Source: Parachlorella kessleri (taxonomy: Eukaryota; Chlorophyta; Trebouxiophyceae; Chlorellales; Chlorellaceae). From it: DNA of 29,961 bases. The stretch spans positions 1 to 29,961 of the forward strand of contig BBXU01002913.1 of NCBI GenBank assembly GCA_001598975.1. Reading direction: 5' to 3'. This document shows positions 10,333 through 20,600 of the stretch, in pieces (within the stretch, counting starts at the first letter, position 1; the number at the start of each line of letters is the position of its first letter). The translations under genes and the position numbers were made by a program. The notes beneath the pieces were generated by a model, which had not been told where the DNA came from, ran no database searches, and saw only the letters and a program-made list of their open reading frames with translations.

Positions 10333-10653
10333 GACCCTGCACTTGAAAGCTAAAGGACGTGGCGATGGAGATCAAACGGGACAATTCATCATCCAGCGAG
10401 GCCTCCTGAGCAGGAGAGCTCGTCAGTGCCCAAGCAATGCATGGGAGTCCTAAACCCTCGAGCGGGCATCAGATGAGTGTGGGGAAAACACTCAATTATT
10501 TCCAGTGCTAGCTTTCATCTAGAAGTAAGGACTAAAAGGACATCAAAATAACTCCCAGAAGAAGTCTGGCTTCTTGTTGTAATTGACGGGGCTATCATTG
10601 CTGGGTGACGGGCGGAGTGCAGAAGGAAGGCACAAAGGCAGTCATTCATTACT
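10333..10653. promoter_or_regulatory. Shared upstream region of the zinc-finger and uL6c genes
   Basis: These 321 bases lie between two start codons on opposite strands. I see no open frame of interest and no clear TATA box. The promoter role is inferred from the divergent layout. Confidence 0.4.
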
Positions 10654-12957
10654 ATGTCGCTGACCAGCACTACCTTTAGCGGCCAGGCATTGGCCTTCAA
10701 GACCGGTGTTCCTCGGGCAGTAAACAGGACAGCGCTCGCAGTGCAGGCCAAGTTCAGCCGTATTGGCAAGGTGCCAATCACCGTGCCTAGCAGCGTGACT
10801 GTGAAGCTGGATGGCCAGGCAGTGCATGTCAAGGTGGGGACTGCTGTGGTCAGCCTGTGGCCTGTAGCCTAGTCGGGGGTACGGGCTTGCGGGGGCACCA
10901 GCTGCAGCACGAGTTGTTATGACAGTCGCCCAGTCAAGCAGGGTTGCCAGTCTGGGCACCTCGCTAGCACTGCTTTGCTGGAGGATGCTGGGAGTTGCTG
11001 GTTCCTGGACGCTTGCTCCGCTGGAGCTGCTCTGTTCAGGTTGTTTGTACTACTCTGGGCATGTAAGGGCAAACTAGTAAGAAGGCCGCTGAGCCTGGTG
11101 CAACCCAAGACTAGGCAACGGTTTTTGGGGGTCTGAAAATTGACTGTCCCCTGGGCGCCTGCAGGGCCCGAAAGGCGAGCTGCAGCGGGTGCTTCCTGGA
11201 CTTGTCACTGTGCAGCAGGTACTTGAATCGGCTGCTGTTGAGGTACTGCTGCGGGGCATCCAGTGCTCCTGAGGACCGCGCTGGCGGTAGTCCGGTGCTT
11301 GCGACCTGTCTGAGCGTGGGGTCAGGCTGAACTCGTTGAGAGTAGCAACTGCTGAGATCAATCCCTCATGTTGTTGGACTGCTGGACCAGCCAGCAAGTT
11401 GGGTTGGATGGGGGTAGCAGGTGTCGCACAGGTTGACAGCTTCAGCTAGCATGAGCAGAGCTCTTGAGGTTTTGGCGGCGTGCAGGATGGCAACGTTGTG
11501 CGAGTAGAGCGGGCGGAGGAGTCGCGGAAAGCCAACCAGATGCACGGGCTGTGCCGGACGCTGGTCAACAACATGGTTGTGGGCGTGTCTGATGGCTTCA
11601 CTAAGCAGCTCAGGTGAAGTAACACCGTTGGGAAAGGTACTGAAGACCTGAGGACTTGCCAACAACCTGATTCGCCAATCGTATGATGTGGGCATCTCTG
11701 GGGGATGGAGAAGTTCTTACACCGAGCCAATCAGGGCTTTAAGGGTCTGCTGCCTTTTCAATGTGCTATGTGTCCCCCGTGTTCCCTTCCTTTGCTGTTG
11801 CTGCCTGGTTGGTTGTGACGCGAGGAGCCCTGCATCATGTGTGCAATGAACACTCCCACTGCCCCAAGTCAGCATTGTTCGCTTTATTAGCTGCAGCCTT
11901 GTGGGCGTGGGGTACCGAGCGGCAGTTGCTGGCGGCACACTGACGCTGAATCTGGGGTACAGCCATCCAGTGGAGATGCCGATCCCCAAGGGGGTGGAAG
12001 TCAAGGTAAGCTTCGGGGGCAGAGGTGGACGCAGCAATGCTTTGCTGCTGGCGGCGGCTGCTCAGCTTTTGAGTTGTGGTGTGGCCAGCACAAGTAGTGA
12101 GCCATGTGCCCGTGGAACGTACCAATACATTATGGAAATATAAGAGTTTGGGGACGGTAGCCTGCACGGCCAAAGGCATGAGACAAGATTGCAGGCATTT
12201 CGTTGCCCTTGTTCCCATCTTCGGCGTCTGGAGCTTGTTGTCAACTTGGGGTGTGATTGATTGGTTGTTGGCAGCACGCCTTGGCGCCACCATGTGTGTG
12301 TTATTCTGCATCATGTTGTGGGACATTCAATAGATACCCGAGGAGCTGGCGCACGGGCATTGCTTTCAAGTAACGACTGCGGCAGGTGACATATCTTTTC
12401 TCTCCCTTCAGGTCGAAAAGAACACCACAGTGTTCGTATCCGGGTATGACAAGGAGGTTGTGGGGCAGTTTGCAGCCACCATCAGGTGAGGGACTGGGCT
12501 GCGGTGGGTGGGGGGCTGTGGTTATGGGGGCAGGATGCCATGCAACCCGGGATACCCATGTTGTTATATTTCCCTGGTTTGGGTAAGTTGCTGCGTTTGG
12601 TGCATGTGACGGGGAGCTCAGTTGGGATGAACAAGACATCTTACTCTATAGTGGCTTATGTCTGGACAGGACGTGTACACCTGTGAATATAAGCGCATGC
12701 AAGGTATGCGTTGTCTCTCCACCTGTATGCTCCTAGTACAGCGGAAGCACCTGAGATTAAGCCAAACCGAGCACTGGTGTACAGTGCCAAGTCAGACAAC
12801 CTAGCTTAGTATGGCCAGGGCTGCTCCATGGCACGCATGACACTCAACTTGTGCTGCTTTGTGCAGGGGCAAGCGGGAGCCGGAGCCTTACAAGGGCAAG
12901 GGTGTGCGGTACCACGATGAAGTGGTGCGGCGGAAGGAGGGCAAGCGCGGCAAGTAG
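10654..12957 (+). CDS. Plastid 50S ribosomal protein uL6c (L6), nuclear-encoded
   Basis: Six exons: 10654-10833, 11165-11218, 11486-11613, 11897-12005, 12412-12485 and 12867-12957, together 636 bases and 211 residues, all in phase. The first 32 residues or so ([19 protein letters not shown], then [13 protein letters not shown]) are Ser/Thr/Ala-rich with few acidic residues, like a chloroplast transit peptide. The mature part is a bacterial-type L6: [18 protein letters not shown], then [12 protein letters not shown], then [15 protein letters not shown], then [13 protein letters not shown], then [16 protein letters not shown]. It ends [19 protein letters not shown] plus a short basic tail. uL6 binds 23S rRNA near the factor-binding site of the 50S subunit. 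Length and domain order match the bacterial family apart from the transit peptide. Confidence 0.95.
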
Positions 12958-13949
12958 GATGGCAGCAGCAGGAAGCGTTTGTAAAGAAGCGGTGGCGGTG
13001 GCATCGGAGCTGGGTAACATGGGCGGCGGCTGCTTGGTACACTGTGGCAAAGGGCCAAAGTGTTCGGTATCGTGTAACTTGCACTTCCAACCAAATAAGC
13101 GAAAGTGGGGCTACGGGGCTGGCATTGGCATGAGGCCCTCCTTGTGACGTACATGGCTATGGGCATTACAACAAAAGATTGCCAATGGTCTTGTCTCGAA
13201 ATGCGCTGGCTGTACAGCCTCTGCAAATGGCTACCACAGAAATTGCAGCACCCGGCCTTCAGGCATCCTACCTTACTTGCAAGACTTTGACCTACTAACA
13301 GTACTTAAGATCACATGCTAGACTTTCCGTCAGCCAAGCATGAAATCAGGTATGCTACACAGGCGCATGCCGGAGCCATAGAAAGCTAAGTGCACCCCAT
13401 CAGCAGACTAGACACCCACTGTGCAAGCTGCTCACACTGGCAGCAGCACCTTGCACCCACCAACAAGGCGGCAGCTTACTTATGGGGAGGAAGCTAGTTG
13501 CTCAGTTAATCCAGCAGCTTTTGCAACGCTCGGGCAAGCTCTCAGGGCTGCCTGGCACAATGCTGACACTTCAAGCTACTGAACTCGTATGACGATACTG
13601 GCGCCTCTCATATAGCAAGATAACACACGCAGTCCGCCCCTCCCATGTTGTTATTTGGCCAAAACACTGTAGGCGGCTCTCTCAGATATATAACGAAGAT
13701 ATCAGCCGAAATAATCCAAATGCCAAAAAGAAGCAGGCATACGTACTCTTCATATTGAGGGCAGAATGGCGTTCAAAACTGCTGCAAGGGAGTTGAAGAT
13801 GTTCAGTAAATCATTCTTTCAGTGAGGGGCACATGGGCTTGCACGTGGTACGCCACGGCAAGCCACACCAATTGTGCCTCCAGCCAATCGACCATATCTG
13901 TTCCTCACACCCTCTCATCTTTGCTGCTGCGCAGTCAGCATAGCACCTG
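12958..13949. other. Intergenic region between convergent genes
   Basis: It holds the 3' UTRs of uL6c and of the EamA transporter. TGTAA motifs for uL6c are at 12980-12984 and 13073-13077. An AT-richer stretch occurs near 13670-13740. I see no gene. Confidence 0.5.
12980..12984 (+). terminator. TGTAA polyadenylation motif behind uL6c
   Basis: It lies 23 bases past the stop. A second copy is at 13073-13077, which is a more usual 3' UTR length for algal genes. Confidence 0.4.
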
Positions 13950-16900
13950 TTATGCTCTCCTAGCTGCACCCGTTAACTTCTCCTTTCGCGGTCTTACCAA
14001 GGCTTCGTCACTCACACCACCTTCTGCACCCTCCTCACCACCCTCTTCACTGCCGCCACCGCCCCACAGCTGGGTAGCAAGCGAGCTAGCTGTGATGACC
14101 GCAGCGCCTGCCCACCCCAGCGGGCCCCAGCGCTCGCCCAGCGCAGCGTAGGCCAGCGCGGCGCCCAGCACGGGCTCCATGGCGAAGATGACGGCGGCCT
14201 CACTGCTGGAGATGAGGCTCAATGCCACCACCTGCAACAAGAGTGGCTTGGGCAGTCTTGGCTGTGTTGCGGTACAGGTGGCGCACAGCAGCAAGGACGG
14301 ATCCACACCAAGATCGACCACAGCTGTGCTGCTAGGCATGGGCAGCAGGGGCAGACGAAGGCGTGTCTCCATGGCAGCACAAACCAGCACAGCAACAAGC
14401 ATAGCTGGCTTGCAAAGAAAGAACATTAGTAACAATAGAAGCAAAACCTTGCAAATCATCCTGGACCTTCTGCTTCCAACACGCTCTTACCTCACACAGA
14501 AAGCAGGCATCTGTTGTGAGCAGCCCCGTGTACAGCGCCGCCCCCCACGGCACCCCTGCCTCTCCGCCCGGCAAGACATGCTGGATCCCCTGAACTGGAT
14601 CCAGCAGCAGCCCCAGCGCAGCCTGTGGGTGCACTGCTGCTGCCACTCCCAGCGAGCATGTCATGGTGACGGTGAGTAGCAGGGCAGTCAGGGGCAGGGT
14701 TTGAGAAGGCCCCAGCTGCCGCACCCAGTGCTCAGTGCGAAACACCTGCAGCCAAGGGGAAGCCGAGACCTCTTCCTTGGGTGCTGGCATTGTGGGCACT
14801 TGGGCGCGTGGGAGCCCCATGCACAGAAGCAGAAGCTTATAATGTGGGGCCATAACCTTCACACCCTGCAAGGGAGTCACTTAGCGGTGCTGGCGCTCCC
14901 AGTGAACATCCTTGAAGAAAAGCAGCTTGCCATGGCGAAAGATGTTTCGCTGACATGCTGCGCCAATTTCAAGTCGGAAACCAGCAACAGCAAGGTCTAC
15001 TGGCTCTCATTGTACCCACCTGCACACCAAATGCCACCGCCGACAGGAAGCTCAACAGGTCGCCCAGGGACGGCGGAGAGCCACCTCCCCCTTCCAGCAG
15101 GCTCATGCCTGCCAGGGCCATGACTGCTGCCAGCCAGGTCAGGGGGGCCACGCCACGCCCGCTGAGGCCCACCAGGATGGGCACGATGATCACCTACAAG
15201 CAAATGCGACAGGGAGACAGGTGAGCTTCTCCAAAGATCTATTGACTGGGTGCCACCATGCTGCAGCCCCGGAACCACTTGTACAACGACCCTGCAGACA
15301 CTAAGCAGGGGTGAAAGTTGAATCTGATAGCTGCTTGCGATGGCTGACAGGCAAGGAGGGCAGTGCCCATACCCTGCGATCAACCAGGATGGACATCTCC
15401 ATGATTTGCCCTCACATGAGAGCTTCCACAAGAACCAAGGCAGCAGCGCACAGCAAGGTGGAGGATTACGCAGCATCCTTACGTACATGGACGGCCAAAG
15501 ACTGGCTGCCATTAAACCTTCGTCATTTTCTCTTGTAGGCTGCAGCGGTAACATCTGTCATTGACCCGCCTTACTCACCTGACTATTCCGCACCCCCCAC
15601 CTCAAGGTAACGTGCTGTAGAGATCATATCTTGAGTCGTGGCAGCGTAAGTAAGGCTGGAAGCTGACTGCCCCTCTAGTCTCACTCCACGTCCCCAGAAA
15701 AAAATTGGTCTTTGCATCACCCAGGTCCAACTGAGCCAGTGCACCCACCGTGAAGGTGCTGAGGAAGCTAGCTCGCGAGGCGTCGGTGGTCAGCAGGCCC
15801 TGGCTTTGCAGCAGGTACCCGGCCGCAGTGAACAAGCCCAGCTCTAAGCCCGCCCGCAGCAGCCGCTGGCGGTCACTGCCTCTGAGGGCTGATACCAGGA
15901 AGGGGCTGAAGGCTGCTGCAGCCACTGAGAAGCGCAGAGCTGAGAAGGCATACGGGTCAAATGCGGTACTGGAATCCTTCACGATTACCCTGCAAGCAGG
16001 GAGGCAGGGGGGTGGCTGCATGATTTGGAGGCCTGCTGCATCGGGTGTGCAGTCTGGGTAGGCAGAGGGGTCAATTTGGGTTCTTTCACAATCTTGCAAC
16101 ACCCTCTCTAATTTGCAAGGTGGTCCATCTTGTTGAAGTGTTTGTCGGTAAGGACATGTGACTAGTGCACAGCAACTTATGGACCAGGAAGGTGCAAGCC
16201 AAGCAGGCCTACAGTGGGGCGATTTATAATTGCAAACCCTTGTACCCTCGCTTGCTCCTGCTCATGAAACAAGTACGATGCCGCCCATAAGGATGCTGTG
16301 TGACCCACCAGTTGGTGCTATATAGCAGCACGGCGGCGTTCATGGCTATAAGACCCATTGCCCGGTTACTCAGCTTGATTCCAAGCCTCCCCAGTATGCC
16401 CTCCAAAGAGTCCTTCGCCGGGCCTGCTACATTGCCGTGTTGCTGCTGGACCGCTTGCTGCTGGTGCTGCTGCTTGAGCTGCTGTTGTTGCTGCTCACTC
16501 GCATCCCCAGCAGTATCTTCCAAGAGTAGGGCTGCTGTGCCTGCTGCCTTGCCTGCTGCCTGGCTAGGTATCAGCGGCCATACCCGCTCCGGTACCCAGT
16601 ATTCCTGTGAGCTAAGCAAGTCTGCACGGTACACATGGTGGCGGGGCGTATGGCGAGTGCCATTGTGATTCTTCCAGCCATGCCCCCCGGGTACTGTAGG
16701 CTGCCTGTGTTGGTCCGGCGGCAGTAGCAGCAGCGTCTTCTGCTTCTGTGCCGGGAACGCTGTACTGCTGCTTTGAAAGCTGTTTGTGGTGCACTCGCTC
16801 TCTGCGTCGCTGCTGCTGGCGGGCTCTATGCTGTGGGACGCTCTAGGAACCCCTAATACCCCACGCCAGGGCCGCCGCTGTTGGCTTAGGAATGACACTG

Positions 16901-16952
16901 GTCCTTGGCGGCCAGCCTTGGAGGCTACTGTTCCTGACCGGGGAGGCAACAT
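13950..16952 (-). CDS. EamA/DMT-family membrane transporter, possibly plastid-targeted
   Basis: Five exons: 16309-16952, 15749-15989, 15020-15193, 14491-14745 and 13950-14231, together 1596 bases and 531 residues, all in phase. The ATG at 16950-16952 starts a basic, Ser-rich leader (MLPPRSGTVASKAGRQGPV) that could be a transit peptide. About 170 further residues are low-complexity, with a Gln-rich block. The transporter part starts near residue 195 (AMGLIAMNAAVLLYSTNW). It contains EamA landmarks: an Arg in helix 2 (AFSALRFSVAAAAFSPFL), then GYLLQSQGLLTTDASRASFL, then a Pro-rich helix (VIIVPILVGLSGRG), and in the second half ISSSEAAVIFAMEPVLGAA followed by LGERWGPLGWAGAAVI. That gives about ten membrane segments, as in the drug/metabolite transporter superfamily. 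The substrate cannot be told. The C-terminal 35 residues are a Gly/Glu-rich tail. Confidence 0.88.
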
Positions 16953-17643
16953 CGGTTGATAGCAGGAAGCCTGTAGGGCTCCCGATGCGCTGATCAGCGA
17001 CTTGCCTGGCCAACACCAGACACTAGGGTGCTGCCTCAGTTCGACATGACTAGCATGGTGGCAAGATGCACAGGTTGGCGGACTTCACAGCGGTAACACT
17101 AGTAATGAAACATTGAATATGATCTGGAGGTACGCCGCGCGTCTACCACACACTACTACAACTGTGAGACGGTCGATGAAGCGTGGTCATACGCAACCAT
17201 AAGATGTGGGACCGACGTTAGGGTTACGTTGAGTGTAATCAGATTTGAGAATGCGTTTGATGGTTTGGTTTTACCGTGAACCTGGTGTGACTACGCTTCG
17301 GCGCCTTCCTTTTTAAGCGCGGGTGCCGAAAGGCTGCAGATCACAAATCTGTCATATATGTGCACACAGTGCTGCTGCAAGCTGTACTCAGTGCAGGGAA
17401 GGGTTTGGCGTACAAAGCCATATACAAATGCCTCATCAGCTGGCGCCTACGTGAGACCGCTCCCTTTGGGGGTTAAGAGGGCTCGACTGTCAAGGTTGGC
17501 ATAAATACCCAAGAAGAGCATAAGGACGACTATTTCAGTACCTGTAGTGACGCAAGTCAGTTAGGGGCCACCGTCCTTTGTGAGTGGGTTGACCGGAGCT
17601 GTGAATCTTGTTATCTGTCATGACCTTGAAACAGTGTTGGCAC
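16953..17643. other. Intergenic region with no gene seen
   Basis: It lies between the EamA transporter start and the SSX2IP-family stop, both on the minus strand. There are no open frames of note. It presumably contains the transporter promoter and the 3' UTR of the neighbour. I found no TGTAA close to the SSX2IP stop. Confidence 0.45.
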
Positions 17644-20600
17644 CTAGCAAGCGGAGATGGGCCTGCCGGCAGGTATCATGCCCTGCCCGCTGCTGAGGTT
17701 GCCAGCCTCGGAACTTCCCAGTGAAGTTGCAGCAGCCTCCGCTGCTTTGCGGGAGATGGCTCGCTCTAGCAGCAGGCCAGCGCCCACGCCCGGAGCCCAC
17801 TTGCGCATTAGATCCTGCAGGTAGCAGTGGAGATCTTGCGACTTGGGTTGTCCGATTGGCAGCTTGGAAAAGTGTGGACTATTGCTGGGGCAGCACAATG
17901 AGAGCCACTGATTAACTCGACAGGGTGACCTGACAGCAAGAGACAGTATAGCCGGCTAACAAGGTCAAGCCTTACCCTGAAACTCATAGATTCCTGGTGA
18001 TGATAGTAACCAAGGGTTTAGGCACCACCGGCCAAGCTATGAAGGCCACTTTGCAATGGTATGCAGCGGTCCTGGCCTGCATCAATCTACCCACCTGGTA
18101 CGTGCGCTGCAGCTGCTCAAAGCGCCGCTGGCTGTCAATGACCTCCTGTGCCTGTGCCTGCAGGGCCAGCCGCTCTGCCTGCACGCTGGAGGCCAGCTTG
18201 AGTCGCTCCCTCTCAAGCGACGCAGCCAAGGCTTCGGCTTGGGCTGCCGCTGAGGCACGCTCAGACTCCAGCTGCAGAATTGAAGCAAACACTCAAGTAC
18301 AGGTCCAGCAGGGCTTGGGGCAGGAGGGTAAGTCTGGGCTTTGGCCGGGACTGCCGCCAATCGTGCCTAGTGCTCCAGCTGCAAAGTCCCAAGAGTGAAC
18401 ATACATTGAGGAACAGGGCACTGTATATGCTGAGTATCGCTTGTCTGGATCTTAGTCAAGACCACCTCCTAACTACAACTACTCAACGGAACTAAGCTTC
18501 TAGCAGATCAATGCATCTGGGCACCACGGGTCTTCCAGAAAAGAACGGCCCTGCGCACAACTTCTGTGCAGCTGCAAAGACTCACTTAAGCACCAGCGGC
18601 AACCATTATGTGTATAGCTTACAGAGCATAGTTGCCATGCAACAGCTGGGCGCACAAGTGGTGGGGGGATGCAATGCCATAAATGCACTGCCACCCTACC
18701 TGACTTTGACAGTCTCCGTTATGGACCTGAACAAGTGCCTCATCAACATTTCACCAGCTGCCAAGCTAGCAACTACAATGCTTGCTGCCTCACCTGCGCC
18801 TGAAAGACGGTGAGTTGCTGCCGCAGCTCTTCCTTCTTCTCATCTGCCAGCTGTGCGGCAGCATCAGCCTGCAAACAAGTGCCAAATCTTTCGCCAGACT
18901 ATCCTGCACAACATCATGCACTTCAGATTTCCAACCAAACTTGCATTAACATTTTTGACAATGCACCCCCACCATCTAACACTCAGACCATAGCGGGGAA
19001 TGGTACCATCAATTTCAGCCATAGCAACCAAATATTGGGGAGAGAACGACTGGCCCAATATCAGGCAAGAGTCAGGCTCATTCTGCATCCCATCGTTTTA
19101 GTACAGTCCAGCTCTCACTCCCTGTTCGCACTACCTGCCACCCATACTAACAACCGCCATCACAGCTACCTACTCAGGCAGCAGCTGACCTGGGCTTCCC
19201 GGGCCTTCTGGATCTCGCCCTCCGCAGCTGCCAGCTGCGCCTGGTAGTGCTGCGCCAAGCGCTTCATGTCAGCAGCATGCTGCGCCTCCTTGCTCTGCAT
19301 TTAGGGTTTTTAGGGTTTAGGGACACTGTGCGCTCCTGCCCCTGCTTCAGTTCAGCTGCATCTCCTCTTCCAGTGGCCTTAGCTTATCTTGGGGAGAGAC
19401 TTACTGGCTCAGAACTCAGGCAAGACTCAGGCTCATTCTGCATCCAGCCCTGTCAGTCCAGTCCAGTCCAGTCCAGTCCAGCCCAGCTCTACTCCCTGTT
19501 TGCACTACCTGCCACCCATACTAGTATCATATACACATCAGTGCTCTGGGATGTGCACCTCGCTAGCAACCCCCGCCCCGCTGGACATGCCCATTGCCCA
19601 CGCCCACTTGGGCCTCGCAGTAGGGATTATGAGATGCATAAACCCCAGGACAGATGACCCTCACATGCGCACCACAGGGGCCTTGGTGAGCGCCTCCATC
19701 TCAACTGGGTGCTGATCTATGATACGCACAGCAGACATATGTGTGGCAGCAAAAACAACTGAAAGGGTCCTTATCCCTGCGCACCTGCTGTGCCGCTCGC
19801 AGAGCCGACAACATCGCCCCCAGCAGCCTTTCCTGCTCCTGGATCACACTTTGCGCAACCTGCAGGTCCCCTGCCAGCCGCTGCACCGCTGGCGACTGCT
19901 CCCCGGCTGTCATGCCGCGGCTGCTGCCTGGGCGTGGTGTGCTGCTTGCTGCTGCCGCTGCTGCTGAGGCAGAGGAGGAGGATGAAAGGGCGGTCACGCG
20001 GCGGCTGAGTTGACGCATGCGGGCGTTGAGCTCGGCGCGAAGCTCCTCTTCGCTCATGCCTGGAACCGCTGTGAAAGGGGGGCAGCAGGGCATGCATCAT
20101 GGGTAAGGGATGGGCACGGGAGGACAGTAAGGCATGCAAGTTCATATGGTAATGGCAGCAGGTAGGAACTACACCTTGCAGGCCTTGGAAGGTGCATCAA
20201 AGTGTCAACCTGCCCCAGCATCTACATTGAAAAGACCCAAAAATACACAGTACCCCACTCCGTCCGAATCTCCCAATGCTGGCAGTAGTCCCAGCTGCCA
20301 GACCATACAAGAAGGGGGCCACACTGTGCAGAAGCATACCCTGTAAGAAGTTGTCGTCAACCAGTGGGCCTGCAGCGCTAGCCACGTCTGCCTGCTGCTG
20401 CTTGACCTGGCGGTTCACCACCTCCTTGTACTCCGCCTGGAATTGTGGAAGTAGTGGCTGTTATAGCGGGTACTGGCAAGAGCTGTAGTAACTCCAGCCG
20501 TTTAGCACATGCACACCAGGCATCTGTCTAGTGCTCCTGGGAAAAGGTTTCGAACGGGCAGCAATGTTCTCCCTCTCAATTGAGGAGTGCTGAAGTGCTT

